Position numbers and translations under genes: made by a program
Notes under the pieces: model-generated
The model's input: the letters and a program-made list of their open reading frames with translations, nothing else
Databases searched by the model: none
Told to the model about the DNA's origin: nothing
Assembly (NCBI RefSeq): GCF_017565745.1
Contig: NZ_JAGDYM010000009.1
Coordinates: forward strand, 180,895-244,894
From: Leucobacter weissii
GTDB lineage: Bacteria; Actinomycetota; Actinomycetes; Actinomycetales; Microbacteriaceae
DNA: 64,000 bases
Reading direction: 5' to 3'
Part shown: positions 19,267-28,579 of the stretch, one piece after another
Layout: every line of letters begins with the position of its first letter
How positions within the stretch are numbered: position 1 is the first letter of the stretch

Positions 19267-20466
19267 CTACTTCAGGAACTCGGGGATATCGAGATCCTCG
19301 TCGTCGCTCTCGAACGCGGCGTCGGAGAGCTGGTCCTCGACCGGAGGATGGGTGACCGGCTCGCCGAAATCGCGCTCCGGCTCCGCGGCCTCGCGCTCGG
19401 CGGCCGAGACCGGAACCGCTGCGGTGCCGAATCTGGCGGGCGCCACCTCCTCGAGCGATTCGACGTGACTGCCGCGCCGGCCGCGGCCGGCCGGCTGCTG
19501 CTCCGCGTGGGCGGCCAGCTGCTCGGGGTCGAAGCCCGCGGCGATGACCGTGACGCGCACCTCGTCGCCGAGCGTGTCGTCGATGACGGTTCCGAAGATG
19601 ATGTTGGCCTCGGGGTGCACGACGTCCTGCACGAGTTCCGATGCCTCGGTGATCTCGCTGAGCGCGAGGTTCGAGGACCCCTGGATGGAGAGCAGCACGC
19701 CGTGCGCGCCCTCGATGCTGGTCTCGAGCAGCGGCGAGGCGACGGCGAGCTCGGCCGCCTTGATGGCCCGATCCGCTCCGCGCGCCGAGCCGATGCCCAT
19801 GAGCGCGCTTCCGGCTCCCTGCATGACCGACTTGACGTCGGCGAAGTCGACGTTGATCAGACCCGGCGTCGTGATGAGATCCGTGATGCCCTGCACACCG
19901 GCGAGGAGCACCTGATCGGCCGCGGCGAACGCCTCGATCATGCTGATCCCGGGCTCGCTGATCTCGAGGAGACGATCGTTCGGCACGACGATCAGCGTGT
20001 CGACCGCCTCGCGGAGGGTGTGGATGCCGGCGTCGGCCTGCGCCGCGCGCCGCTTCCCCTCGAAGCCGAAGGGCCGGGTGACGACGCCGATCGTCAGCGC
20101 GCCGACGGCGCGGGCGACCCGAGCGACGACCGGGGCGGCGCCGGTGCCGGTGCCGCCGCCCTCTCCCGCCGTGACGAACACCATGTCCGCACCGGCCAGC
20201 GCCTCTTCGATCTCGTCCGCGTGGTCCTCGGCCGCGCGCCGGCCCACCTCGGGATCGGCGCCGGCGCCGAGACCGCGGGTCAGCTCGCGGCCGATGTCGA
20301 GCTTCACGTCCGCGTCGCTGAGCAGCAGCGCCTGGGCATCGGTGTTCACTGCGATGAACTCGACGCCGCGCAGCCCGAGCTCGATCATCCGGTTGACCGC
20401 GTTGACCCCGCCTCCGCCGACGCCGACGACCTTGATGACCGCGAGGTAGTTCTGGTTCGCTGACAC
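19267..20466 (-). CDS. ftsZ: Cell division GTPase FtsZ
   Basis: Tubulin-like GTPase that forms the Z ring. The 399 residues include the tubulin signature GGGTGTG (103-109), the synergy loop near residue 208 (NVDFADVKS), an acidic linker and the conserved C-terminal peptide DLDIPEFLK that binds SepF. The GTG at 20466 is chosen because GGGGAGGA lies five bases upstream; the in-frame TTG six codons earlier would overlap that site. A 31-bp dyad (20483-20513) sits just upstream. Confidence 0.98.
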   Translation of the reverse strand: MSANQNYLAVIKVVGVGGGGVNAVNRMIELGLRGVEFIAVNTDAQALLLSDADVKLDIGRELTRGLGAGADPEVGRRAAEDHADEIEEALAGADMVFVTAGEGGGTGTGAAPVVARVARAVGALTIGVVTRPFGFEGKRRAAQADAGIHTLREAVDTLIVVPNDRLLEISEPGISMIEAFAAADQVLLAGVQGITDLITTPGLINVDFADVKSVMQGAGSALMGIGSARGADRAIKAAELAVASPLLETSIEGAHGVLLSIQGSSNLALSEITEASELVQDVVHPEANIIFGTVIDDTLGDEVRVTVIAAGFDPEQLAAHAEQQPAGRGRRGSHVESLEEVAPARFGTAAVPVSAAEREAAEPERDFGEPVTHPPVEDQLSDAAFESDDEDLDIPEFLK

Positions 20467-20482
20467 GTGGGTCCTCCCCCTC

Positions 20483-20513
20483 AACTTTCAACCTTCACTT
20501 CAGGTTTAAAGTT
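20483..20513 (-). promoter_or_regulatory. 31-bp dyad in the ftsZ promoter/leader, candidate MerR-type operator
   Basis: AACTTTCAACCT (20483-20494) faces AGGTTTAAAGTT (20502-20513) around a 7-bp centre; 11 of 12 positions pair. It lies 17 bases upstream of the ftsZ GTG in an AT-rich pocket. AACCTT and AAACTT/AACTTT half-sites also occur upstream of the MerR gene at 50368. FtsR activates ftsZ in Corynebacterium, so FtsR or its MerR neighbour is a plausible ligand. Confidence 0.5.
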
Positions 20514-20625
20514 AGTATTCGGGTATACATTTACCGATCTCCAAACTACGGGCATCCGCGCCGCCCATCGCCCCGACACACCGCATCCAGCCCGATTGCG
20601 GTCGGACGCGCATCCGGAGCGGCGC

Positions 20626-21693
20626 TCATTCGAACACGGGGGCGTCCGGAGCGCTCACATCGATCCGCGCGGCCTGCTCGACGGCCTCGAGCATCGTCGC
20701 CAGCACCACCGCCTTGCGCTGCGTATCCTCCGCGTCCCCCCAGAAGACGACGACCCCGTCGCGGAGGGTGAACTCCACGTCCTGATCGCTCGAGGCGGTC
20801 ACCCGAGTCAATCGACGGCGCAACTCCTCGGGCAGGTCCCGGACGATCCCGGCCGCGGCCTCGAACGCGGAGGAGGAGGCATCGGTCACGGCTCCCCGTG
20901 CCGCGGGAACCCCGCGAGGGCGTTTCTTCTCGGTCGCCACGAGCACGCCCGCCGGATCGAGCAGGCGGAACCCGTCGTCTTCGCGCACGGCGATCACCGC
21001 CTCCCGCTCCTCGATCCGCACGACGAGCGTGCCGGGCGGCAGGCGCTCCACCGCGTAGCGCTGGATCAGCGGGAACGGCTCGAGCGCCCGGTGCACCTCC
21101 TGCTCGGTGACCAGCGCCAGGGGCGTCCCGTCGAACCGTTCGAGCGCCGCGAGCAGCTCCTCGGCGTCCACCCGGGACGCCCCCGCCACCCGCACCTCCC
21201 GCACCGCCATGAGCGGGCTGAGCACGCCGATCGCGACGAACAGCGCCAGGGCGACGATCGCGGCCCCAGCGATCAGCCAGTACCGGCGGCGGCGACGGCC
21301 GTGCGCGGTGAAACGACGCCCCTCCCTGCGCTCACGGCGGCGCACGGCCCGACGCGCGCGGCGCAGCTCCCTGGCCGCCCCTCGCACGGACCCCTCCGGC
21401 CCGTCCCCGTTCGCAGCCGTCCGCACCTCCGCGGATCCGGTCCGGCCGAGGCGTTCCTCCAGCCAGGATCCGCTTCGCGGCGCGGCGGCGCCGCGATCGA
21501 CGGACCCGCTCCCCTCGGTCGGGAGCCGGACCCCGTACGAGGCCGCCGCCCGGGGCGCTGCCGCGGATTCCTCGCCGAAACCGGGGTCGACGCCCGCGCC
21601 GAGGCCGAACACCCGCTCGGCGCCCTCCGCCGCGGGCTCCTCCAGCGGTTCGGGCGCGTCCGGCGCCCCGTCGAAGCCGCCGGGGCGCTTCAC
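20626..21693 (-). CDS. ftsQ: Cell division protein FtsQ
   Basis: Bitopic divisome protein, 355 residues. A long (about 136 residues) low-complexity cytoplasmic region rich in Arg, Glu and Ala precedes one transmembrane helix ([20 protein letters not shown]). The periplasmic POTRA domain ([22 protein letters not shown]) and FtsQ/DivIB domain follow. The ATG overlaps the murC stop by 4 nt. The cytoplasmic part is longer than in most homologues. Confidence 0.94.
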   Translation of the reverse strand: MKRPGGFDGAPDAPEPLEEPAAEGAERVFGLGAGVDPGFGEESAAAPRAAASYGVRLPTEGSGSVDRGAAAPRSGSWLEERLGRTGSAEVRTAANGDGPEGSVRGAARELRRARRAVRRRERREGRRFTAHGRRRRRYWLIAGAAIVALALFVAIGVLSPLMAVREVRVAGASRVDAEELLAALERFDGTPLALVTEQEVHRALEPFPLIQRYAVERLPPGTLVVRIEEREAVIAVREDDGFRLLDPAGVLVATEKKRPRGVPAARGAVTDASSSAFEAAAGIVRDLPEELRRRLTRVTASSDQDVEFTLRDGVVVFWGDAEDTQRKAVVLATMLEAVEQAARIDVSAPDAPVFE

Positions 21694-23165
21694 CGCGCCT
21701 CGGTGCTCGTCTGCGAGCCGGTGCCCGGCACCGCCTCGGTGCTCGTCTGCGAGCCGGCATCCGGCGTGCCGAATCGCCCGCGCAGCGCCCCCACCACCTG
21801 CGGGATGATGCGGTAGACGGAACCGCAGCTCATCGTCACCATCACGTCTCCGGGGCGGGCGAACTCGGCCAGGTAGTCGGCCGCGCGCTGCCAGTCGTCG
21901 ATGTAGGCGACCCGCGCGGGATCGGCGAAGTCGTCCGACACGAGCGCTCCCGTCACGCCGGGCACCGGATCCTCCCGCGCGCCGTCGACCTCCAGCACCA
22001 CCGTGTGGTCGGCTCCGGCCTCGAGCACTTCGGCGAACTCGCGGTGGAAGGTGCTGGTGCGGCTGAAGAGATGGGGCTGATGGATCGCGATCAACCGGCC
22101 CTCGCCGACCACCGCCCGTGCGGAGTCCAGCAGGGCGGCGACCTCGGTCGGGTGGTGCGCGTAGTCGTCGTAGACCCGCACGCCGCCCACCTCGGCGTGG
22201 AACTCGAAGCGACGCTTCGTGCCCCCGAAGTCCGCGATGGCGGCCAGCGCGGGACCGGGCTCGTAGCCGAGGCCGGTCAGCACCGCGAGCGCGCCCACGG
22301 CGTTCACCGCGTTGTGACGTCCGTAGACCGACAGCGCGGCCTCGAACCGCTCCCCGCCCGTCTCGACCGCGAATCGCACCGGGCCCGAATCGTCGACGTC
22401 CACGAGGCGCACGTCCGCACCCTCGGCCTCGCCGAAGGTCCGCAGCCGCGCGTCGGCGCCGAGCGCCCCGATCACTTCGCGGGCACCGGGGTCGTCCGCC
22501 GAGACCACCACGAGCTCGCGCGCGCCGCGTGCGAACTCCACGAACGCCGCCATGAACGCCTCGCGGGAGCCGTAGAAGTCGAGATGCTCCGGATCGACGT
22601 TCGTGATCAGCGCGACGGCGGTGTCGTAGAGCAGGAAGGATTTGTCGCTCTCGTCGGCCTCGATGACGAAGAGCTCGTCGGCGCCCGTGCCCGAGGAGGT
22701 GCCCAGCGCCTCGATGATCCCGCCGTTCACGAATGACGGATCGGCGCCGACGCCGAGGAGTCCGGTCACGATCATGCCCGTCGAGGTGGTCTTGCCGTGC
22801 GCGCCGGCCACCGAGACCACGCGACCCGCCCGGGAGAGCCAGGCCAGCGCCTGGGAGCGGTGCAGCACCGGGATGCCCCGGTCGAGCGCGGCCCGGTACT
22901 CGGGATTGTCCTGCCAGAGCGCGCCCGTGACGACGAGCGTGTCGGCTTCGCCCGCGTTGGCCGCGTCGTGCCCGATCGCGACCGGCACGCCGAGCGCCTC
23001 GAGCGCCTCGGTCGCGTAGTTCGCGCTGCGATCCGAGCCGGTCACGGGCACCCCGGCCTCGTGCATCATCCGCGCGATGCCGCTCATGCCCGAGCCGCCG
23101 ATCCCGACGAAGTGGACGCGCCCGAGCCGCTCGGGGATCTCCAGATCGAGGTCGGGGTAGATCAT
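21690..23165 (-). CDS. murC: UDP-N-acetylmuramate-L-alanine ligase MurC
   Basis: Adds L-Ala to UDP-MurNAc, first step of the stem peptide. 491 residues: N-terminal [19 protein letters not shown] loop [10 protein letters not shown], then [11 protein letters not shown] and [11 protein letters not shown]. The ATG at 23165 has AAGGAG five bases upstream. The C-terminus carries an imperfect tandem repeat (GSQTSTEA twice) encoded by a 26-bp direct repeat overlapping the ftsQ junction. Its usual upstream neighbour murG is displaced by an islet of about 1.47 kb. Confidence 0.97.
   Translation of the reverse strand: MIYPDLDLEIPERLGRVHFVGIGGSGMSGIARMMHEAGVPVTGSDRSANYATEALEALGVPVAIGHDAANAGEADTLVVTGALWQDNPEYRAALDRGIPVLHRSQALAWLSRAGRVVSVAGAHGKTTSTGMIVTGLLGVGADPSFVNGGIIEALGTSSGTGADELFVIEADESDKSFLLYDTAVALITNVDPEHLDFYGSREAFMAAFVEFARGARELVVVSADDPGAREVIGALGADARLRTFGEAEGADVRLVDVDDSGPVRFAVETGGERFEAALSVYGRHNAVNAVGALAVLTGLGYEPGPALAAIADFGGTKRRFEFHAEVGGVRVYDDYAHHPTEVAALLDSARAVVGEGRLIAIHQPHLFSRTSTFHREFAEVLEAGADHTVVLEVDGAREDPVPGVTGALVSDDFADPARVAYIDDWQRAADYLAEFARPGDVMVTMSCGSVYRIIPQVVGALRGRFGTPDAGSQTSTEAVPGTGSQTSTEAR
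21696..21757. repeat. 26-bp direct repeat at the 3' end of murC
   Basis: An identical 26-bp unit beginning CGCCTCGGTGCTCG occurs at 21696-21721 and 21732-21757, a 36-bp period equal to 12 codons. It keeps frame and duplicates the peptide GSQTSTEA at the MurC C-terminus. Confidence 0.85.
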
Positions 23166-23252
23166 CGGGGCTCCTTCTCGGTTCTCGGGATCCCAGCGTA
23201 GCGCGCGCCCCCGCGTCTTCCCTGGAGCACGCGCCCGGCTACGAGGTGGTGG

Positions 23253-23258
23253 TACCAT
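23253..23258 (+). promoter_or_regulatory. -10 element for leaderless vapB transcript
   Basis: TACCAT ends six bases before the ATG, so transcription would begin at or next to the start codon. This fits a leaderless mRNA, common in actinobacteria. The overlapping TGATCA palindrome could serve autoregulation. Confidence 0.45.
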
Positions 23259-23264
23259 GATCAC

Positions 23265-23519
23265 ATGAGTGGAACGTTGACGATGCGAGTGGGAGGAAAG
23301 GGGCGCGTGGTCCTCCCATCGGAATTGCGTGCCCGCCAGGGGTGGATCGAAGGCACCACGCTCACCGCGGTCGAGCAGGATGACGGCAGCGTGCTGCTGC
23401 TCACCCGCGAGCAGCTTCTGGCACGGGTGCGCAGCAGTCTCGTCGGCAAGGACGCGGTGTCGGAGCTGATGGCCGAACGGCGAGCGGCCGCACAACGCGA
23501 GGATGAGGGGCGCGCCTGA
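23265..23519 (+). CDS. vapB: Antitoxin, AbrB/MazE-like (VapB type)
   Basis: 84 residues. The N-terminal swapped-hairpin DNA-binding region is [20 protein letters not shown], the usual AbrB pattern (KGRVVLP), followed by a polar C-terminal helix ([18 protein letters not shown]) that would block the toxin. It is followed after 2 bp by a PIN-domain toxin, so the pair forms a type II toxin-antitoxin operon, probably autorepressed. It lies antisense to the dcw direction. Confidence 0.85.
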   Translation: MSGTLTMRVGGKGRVVLPSELRARQGWIEGTTLTAVEQDDGSVLLLTREQLLARVRSSLVGKDAVSELMAERRAAAQREDEGRA

Positions 23520-23521
23520 GC

Positions 23522-23887
23522 ATGAGGGTGTTCGACGCCAGCGCCCTGCTCGCGTTCCTCTTCGATGAACCGGGTGGCTCCACGGTGGCCGCGTACCTCG
23601 AGGATGGCTGCTGCTGCGGGGCCGCCAACTGGTCCGAAGTGGCGCAGAAGGTCGCGTTGCAGGGAGGGGTCTGGCGAGAGGCACGAGCACTGCTGCTCAG
23701 TTTCGGTCTCTCGATCGAGTCCGTCAGTGCGGAGGACGCCGAAACCGCGGCCGAACTGTGGCAGCGCGGTTCTGGTCTGTCGCTCGGCGACCGACTGTGC
23801 CTGGCTCTGGGCAGGCGCCTCGACCGGGAGATCGTCACCGCCGACACCGCCTGGAGCGGCCTGCCGGGCATTCTGCTGATCCGCTGA
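23522..23887 (+). CDS. vapC: PIN-domain ribonuclease toxin (VapC type)
   Basis: 121 residues. The acidic metal site of PIN nucleases is complete: Asp5 ([10 protein letters not shown]), Glu39 (NWSEVAQK), Asp90 ([11 protein letters not shown]) and Asp108 (TADTAW). Expected to cleave RNA (tRNA or rRNA) when freed from VapB. An unusual CCCG run (residues 30-33) lies in the loop before Glu39. The start follows the vapB stop by 2 bp. Target not predictable. Confidence 0.87.
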   Translation: MRVFDASALLAFLFDEPGGSTVAAYLEDGCCCGAANWSEVAQKVALQGGVWREARALLLSFGLSIESVSAEDAETAAELWQRGSGLSLGDRLCLALGRRLDREIVTADTAWSGLPGILLIR

Positions 23888-24028
23888 ACCGCCCCTCCGC
23901 CGGAACATCGCCGGTTTTCGCTGCGCCTCCTGCCGACATCCGCTCCTGAGGCGATCCGTGTGCAAGGAGACCTGCGATCTGGGTGATGCAAGGGGTGCGA
24001 TCCGCGACCGAACGGGCGGTCTCACGGG

Positions 24029-24412
24029 TCACGGGAGCAGCACGTACTGGGCGCGGCCCGTCAGCCGGCCGAACACTCTGCGGGCCCTGCCCCGCCACCC
24101 GAAGTTCTCTCGCTCCAGGTCGGAGAACTGGATGTCAGCCGCAGTCACCACGTCGTCCCTCCACCGGAGGTCGACCTCGGAGATCTCCGTCAGCAGCTGT
24201 TCGAGGTCACTCGCGCGCAGACGGAACGACTCCGGCAGCTCTTCCTCTTCGAACGCTTCCTCTTCGTCGGGGAATCTCGGGGACCGGCTCTCGCCCTCGG
24301 TATTCACGAAATGGGCACGAGTCTCCTGCATCACCTCATGCGAGAGCTCCTTGAGACGACGGCGGAACGATTCCCGTTCGGATGCCGCCAACTCCAGATA
24401 GGCGATCTGCAA
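24029..24412 (-). pseudogene. Hypothetical acidic protein, probable 3' part of a gene split by a stop codon
   Basis: 127 codons from a TTG without a good ribosome site. It is rich in Glu, Asp and Arg, with a very acidic centre (EEEAFEEEELPESF), and no family is recognised. The frame reads on upstream past the TTG (DRAILPDE) to a TGA at 24437-24439, and before that TGA the same frame is open back to an ATG at 24607. The two parts together would make about 192 codons. Either this is a nonsense-broken gene or two small proteins. It lies between murG and vapBC. Confidence 0.5.
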
Positions 24413-24436
24413 CTCATCCGGCAGGATCGCCCGATC

Positions 24437-24607
24437 TCAGAGCGCGATCACATGAACGACACCTTCTTCATCCACCCACATGCGGCGGCCTGCTTCCCCC
24501 CGGTTTCGTACGCGAGCGACCGCTTCCGATACCCGCATCAACGATACTCTCTGCGTACCCTCCGTCAGATCGACGCACCAAAGCACGTTCCGGCAGAACT
24601 CCCCCAT
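24437..24607 (-). CDS. 56-residue ORF directly after murG, same frame as the downstream ORF
   Basis: Begins ATG 27 bases after the murG stop (weak AGGTGG next to the start). It contains MRVSEAVARVRNRGE and a predicted beta-hairpin MWVDEEGVVHVI, and ends in TGA. The frame then continues open for 135 codons into the ORF at 24029. The TGA could derive from CGA by one transition. Not recognised; most likely the 5' part of a broken gene. Confidence 0.45.
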   Translation of the reverse strand: MGEFCRNVLWCVDLTEGTQRVSLMRVSEAVARVRNRGEAGRRMWVDEEGVVHVIAL

Positions 24608-24634
24608 CCACCTGAGCGAGCGCGATGATCGGTC

Positions 24635-25723
24635 TCAGCGATCGGCCAGAGCCTCGCGGACGAGCTCGTGGAGCCGCTCGGTGCCGTCGAGCGCGCCCGC
24701 GGACCTCGCGCGCTCGGACATCTCGGCGAGCCGCGCGTCGTCGAGCAGCAGCGGGATCAGGGTGCCGCGCACCCACTGCGGCGTCAGCTCCGCGTCGTCG
24801 ACGAGCAGCGCGCCGCCGGCCTCCACCACCCCGGCCGCATTGCGCCGCTGCTCCCCGTTCCCGGTCGCGTAGGGCACGAACACCGCGGGCACACCGAGAC
24901 CGGCGATCTCGCTGACCGTGGCGGAACCGGCCCGCGAGACCACCAGATCCGCCGCGGCGAAGGCCAGGTCCATGCGATCGCAGTACGGCAGCACCGTGTA
25001 GCCGGCGACGCCCGGATCCTCGATCTCGGTCAGGCCGCCCCAGATGTGCAGCACCTGGGCGCCGGCAGACACGAGCTCCGCCGCGGATCCCGCGATCCCG
25101 CGATTGATGGCGCGCGCCCCGAGCGACCCGCCGGTCACGAGCAGCGTCCGGCGCGCGGGATCCAACCCGAAGTGGCGCCGCGCCTCGTCGCGCAGCGCCG
25201 CACGATCGAGCCCCGCGATCTCGGCCCGCAGCGGCATACCGGTGGTTCTGGCTTCGCCGCCCGTCCCGCGGATCGGCGTGCCGGCGAACGTCACCGCCAC
25301 CCACGGCGTGCCGCGCGCGCCGAGCCGATTGGCGAGCCCCGGCAATGCGTTGGCCTCGTGGATGACGTACGGAACGCCCTCCCGCTTCGCCGCGCGATAC
25401 GCCGGCGCGGAGGCGTACCCGCCGAAGCCGACCACGACGTCCACGCCGCGGTCGCGGATCAGCTCGCGCACCTCGGCCACGGCGCGCAGGTACCGCCTCG
25501 GGAAGCCGAGGGCGTATCGGCTGGGACGGCGCGGGAACGGCAGGCGCTCGATCGTCCGCAGCTCGTACCCGCGCTCGGGCACCAGCCGGGCCTCCAGCCC
25601 CTCGCGGGTGCCGAGCACGGCGATCTCCGCCTCCGGCTCGACCGCTCGAATGCGGTCGGCCAGCGCGAGCAGCGGATTCACATGCCCGGCCGTGCCCCCT
25701 CCGGCCAGCAGATACGCGGTCAT
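24635..25723 (-). CDS. murG: Undecaprenyl-PP-MurNAc-pentapeptide GlcNAc transferase MurG
   Basis: Makes lipid II from lipid I at the inner face of the membrane. 362 residues of GT-B fold: N-terminal LLAGGGTAGHVNPLLALAD, VVGFGGYASAPAY and HEANALPGLANR, C-terminal TGGSLGARAIN, SRAGSATVSEIAGLGVP and PYATGNGEQRRNA. The start overlaps the ftsW stop (ATGA). It is normally followed directly by murC; here an islet intervenes. Confidence 0.97.
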   Translation of the reverse strand: MTAYLLAGGGTAGHVNPLLALADRIRAVEPEAEIAVLGTREGLEARLVPERGYELRTIERLPFPRRPSRYALGFPRRYLRAVAEVRELIRDRGVDVVVGFGGYASAPAYRAAKREGVPYVIHEANALPGLANRLGARGTPWVAVTFAGTPIRGTGGEARTTGMPLRAEIAGLDRAALRDEARRHFGLDPARRTLLVTGGSLGARAINRGIAGSAAELVSAGAQVLHIWGGLTEIEDPGVAGYTVLPYCDRMDLAFAAADLVVSRAGSATVSEIAGLGVPAVFVPYATGNGEQRRNAAGVVEAGGALLVDDAELTPQWVRGTLIPLLLDDARLAEMSERARSAGALDGTERLHELVREALADR

Positions 25724-26961
25724 CCGTTCCCATCCCTCTGCTGCTGCTCGATCCTGGCGGCCGCGCCGTCGCGCGCCACCGATACCACCACGCCCATCGC
25801 GATCAGGCAGGCGATGAGCGCCGTGCCACCCGAGCTGATCAGCGGCAGCGGCACCCCCAGCACGGGGAACACGCCGATCACCACGCCGATGTTCACGAAG
25901 GCCTGGCCCACGATCCACACCATGATGCCGCCCACGACGGCACGGCCGAAGCGGTCGCGCGCCCGCGCGATCACGCGGAGCATCACCACGGCGAGCACGA
26001 CGAAGAGGGCGATCACCAGCAGCCCGCCCACGAGCCCCAGCTCCTCGCCGATGATCGCGAAGATGTAGTCGTTGTCGGCCGCGGGGAGCCAGGACCACTT
26101 CGCCTTCGACCCCCCGAGGCCGACGCCGAACAGACCGCCGCCGGCGAGCGCCCAGAGCCCGTGCAGCGGCTGCCAGTCGAGGCCGCTGTAGTCGCTCGTG
26201 TCGCTCGCGTGGCCGAGGATGCGGGCCATGCGGTTGGGGCTCGTGACCACGAAGAAGACGACCGCGCCGAGCGCGCCGACGATCACCAGGGCGAGCGAGC
26301 GCCAGCTGACGCCGCCGAAGTACATGGCGCCGATCACGACGGCGCCCATGATAAGGGTCGTCCCCATGTCGTGCCCGAGCATCACGAGTCCGAGCGCCAG
26401 CAGCGCGCCCGGAATGACCACCGGGATGAGCTCGTGCTTCACCGAGCCGAGCAGTCGCTGCTTCGCGAGCAGCACGGTGCCGATCCAGATCACCAGGGCG
26501 AGCTTCAGCATCTCGGAGGGCTGCCCGCTGAACGATCCGATCTGGATCCAGTTGCGGTTGCCGAAGGCGTCGATCCCCAGCGGGGTGAACACCAGGGTCT
26601 GCAGCCCGAGCCCCAGCGCGAACAGCCACCAGGCCCAGCGCTTCCAGACCCGGATCGGCATCGCTGCGGCGAGGAGCATCAGCGGGATGCCGATCAGGGC
26701 GTAGCTCGCCTGGCGCCAGAACCCTCCGAAGAAACCGTCCTCCGCGAGGTAGGAGGTGATCGAGGAGGAGGAGAGCACCATGATGAGTCCGATGCCCACC
26801 AGGAGGAAGGTGATGGCGTAGAGCAGCACCACGTTGGGGTCGGAGACGAGTCTCAGCGCGCCGCCGAGCCGGATCCTCGCGAATGCCGAGGCCTTCCGCT
26901 CCCCCGCGGCGTTCTCGGCCCCGTCAGCCGCCGCGGCGCGCGGGTGCTGCGTCGTCGTCAT
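25720..26961 (-). CDS. ftsW: SEDS-family peptidoglycan polymerase FtsW
   Basis: 413 residues, ten-helix SEDS glycosyltransferase that polymerises lipid II at the septum with FtsI. Family motifs include GIDAFGNRNWIQIG, SEMLKLALVIW, GHDMGTTLI, AADNDYIFAIIGEELG and the C-terminal PLPLISSGGTALI. The ATG at 26961 has GGAGG eight bases upstream and overlaps the murD 3' end by 38 bp. Confidence 0.96.
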   Translation of the reverse strand: MTTTQHPRAAAADGAENAAGERKASAFARIRLGGALRLVSDPNVVLLYAITFLLVGIGLIMVLSSSSITSYLAEDGFFGGFWRQASYALIGIPLMLLAAAMPIRVWKRWAWWLFALGLGLQTLVFTPLGIDAFGNRNWIQIGSFSGQPSEMLKLALVIWIGTVLLAKQRLLGSVKHELIPVVIPGALLALGLVMLGHDMGTTLIMGAVVIGAMYFGGVSWRSLALVIVGALGAVVFFVVTSPNRMARILGHASDTSDYSGLDWQPLHGLWALAGGGLFGVGLGGSKAKWSWLPAADNDYIFAIIGEELGLVGGLLVIALFVVLAVVMLRVIARARDRFGRAVVGGIMVWIVGQAFVNIGVVIGVFPVLGVPLPLISSGGTALIACLIAMGVVVSVARDGAAARIEQQQRDGNG

Positions 26962-28579
26962 CCGCGTCACCTCCACCGGTCCCTGCTGCTTCGACCTCAG
27001 CCGCGTCGTTCTCCGTGTCATCGTGCGGTTCGGAGCCGAGCGCGCGGACCGCGGCCTGGAATCGCCGGCCCCGCTCCGCATAGCTCGCGAACTGATCCAT
27101 CGACGCCGCGGCCGGAGCCAGCAGCACGGTGTCGCCCGCCTGCGCGAGCGATGCCGCAGCCGCAACGGCCTCGGTCATCGTTCCCTCAGTCTGCACCGGG
27201 ACCACCTCGATCCGCGGCACCTCGGGTGCGTGTCGCTCGAGCGCGGCGAGCACGGTCTGCCGCTCGGCGCCGATCACCACCGCTCCGCGCAGGCGATGCG
27301 CGTGCCGTTCGACGAGGGCGGAGAGGTCGGTGCCCTTCAGGAGCCCGCCGACGATCCACACGACCCGGTCGAAGGCGCTCAGGGCGCCGTCCGCGGCGTG
27401 CGCGTTGGTCGCCTTGGAGTCGTCGACCCAACGGACGCCGGGCAGCGCCGCGGACTCGCCGAGGCGCTGCACCCGGTGCTCGTCCGCGGTGAATCCGAGG
27501 ATCGCGGCGGCGGCCTCGCTCGGCTCGACCCCGCGTGCCCGGGCGAGCGCCGCCGCCGCGAGGATGTTCTGCACCATGTGCGGCGCGGCGAGTCCGCGCT
27601 CCTCCAGCTCCCCCAGGGTGACGAGCTCGTAGGCCGAGTCCCAGCGGTCGGCGTGGTAGCCGCGATCCACCAGGATCCCGCCCCCCTCGCCGTCTCGCAC
27701 CACTCCGAAGCCGCTCGGCGGCGGCGAGTCGAGTCCGAATCCGATCGCGCGCGCGCCCTCCACCACGTCGGCCCGCTCGACCATGCGCTCGGTCTCGGGG
27801 TCGGCGCGGTTGTACACGCAGGCGACCTGCGTGTTCTCGTAGACCTTCGCCTTGGCTGCGGCGTACGCCTCGGCCGCGGCGCCGGTGCCGCCGTCGACGC
27901 CGGCCGCGGCGCCGTGCCAGTCCAGGTGGTCCGCCGCGACGTTCAGGCAGGCGCTCGCGTAGGGCGAGACGCTGCCGGCTCCCGCGACGGGGAGTCGGTG
28001 GAGCTGGAAGCTGGAGAGTTCGACGACGAGGGCGTCGTAGCCCTGCGGGTCGCGGAGCGCGTCGAGGATCGGCACGCCGATGTTGCCGACCGGCGCGGCG
28101 CGCAGGCCGGCGGCCACGAGCATGTGCGCGGTCAGCTGGACGGTCGTGGTCTTGCCGTTGGTCCCGGTCACGCAGATCCAGTCCGCGATGCGATCCGTCT
28201 TGTCGCGCAGCCTCCAGCCGAGCTCGATGTCGCCCCAGACCGGGACCCCGGCCTCCTCCGCCCAGACCGTCAGCGGGTGGTCGGGTCGGTAGCCGGGAGA
28301 GACCACGACGAGGTCGGGGGCGAAGGCCCGCAGATCGGCGAGCTGCTCGGCATCGTGCTCGAGGCGGGAGCGCTCGGCCCCGATGACGTCGAGCAGCCGC
28401 TCGCGCTCGGGGTCGGAGCGGCCGAAGATCGCGCGGACCCGGCATCCCAGCTCGACGAGGGTGTCGGCGACCGAGAAGCCGGTGACGCCGAGGCCGAGGA
28501 CGGCGACGCGCAGGCCGCTCCAATCGTGGTGCCAGCTCGTCAGCGCCGCCGGCCGCGCGCGCACGGGCGACTCGTTCAC
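26924..28579 (-). CDS. murD: UDP-MurNAc-L-Ala:D-Glu ligase MurD
   Basis: Cytosolic ligase adding D-Glu. 551 residues, longer than the usual 450-500. The N-terminal Rossmann domain has [10 protein letters not shown], the ATP loop is GTNGKTTT, with [11 protein letters not shown] and [13 protein letters not shown]. The extra length comes from a Gly/Ala-rich insertion ([14 protein letters not shown]) and a roughly 40-residue acidic C-terminal tail ([14 protein letters not shown], then DADDDD). The GTG start overlaps the mraY stop (GTGA). Confidence 0.96.
   Translation of the reverse strand: MNESPVRARPAALTSWHHDWSGLRVAVLGLGVTGFSVADTLVELGCRVRAIFGRSDPERERLLDVIGAERSRLEHDAEQLADLRAFAPDLVVVSPGYRPDHPLTVWAEEAGVPVWGDIELGWRLRDKTDRIADWICVTGTNGKTTTVQLTAHMLVAAGLRAAPVGNIGVPILDALRDPQGYDALVVELSSFQLHRLPVAGAGSVSPYASACLNVAADHLDWHGAAAGVDGGTGAAAEAYAAAKAKVYENTQVACVYNRADPETERMVERADVVEGARAIGFGLDSPPPSGFGVVRDGEGGGILVDRGYHADRWDSAYELVTLGELEERGLAAPHMVQNILAAAALARARGVEPSEAAAAILGFTADEHRVQRLGESAALPGVRWVDDSKATNAHAADGALSAFDRVVWIVGGLLKGTDLSALVERHAHRLRGAVVIGAERQTVLAALERHAPEVPRIEVVPVQTEGTMTEAVAAAASLAQAGDTVLLAPAAASMDQFASYAERGRRFQAAVRALGSEPHDDTENDAAEVEAAGTGGGDADDDDAAPARRGG

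Noticed and set aside
20467..20484. Upstream TTG as ftsZ start
   Set aside because: It would place the strong GGGGAGGA ribosome site inside the gene; homologues start at the GTG.
23157..24640. Transposon or prophage explanation for the murG-murC islet
   Set aside because: No transposase, integrase or terminal repeats are visible; only the toxin-antitoxin pair and the split gene support acquisition.
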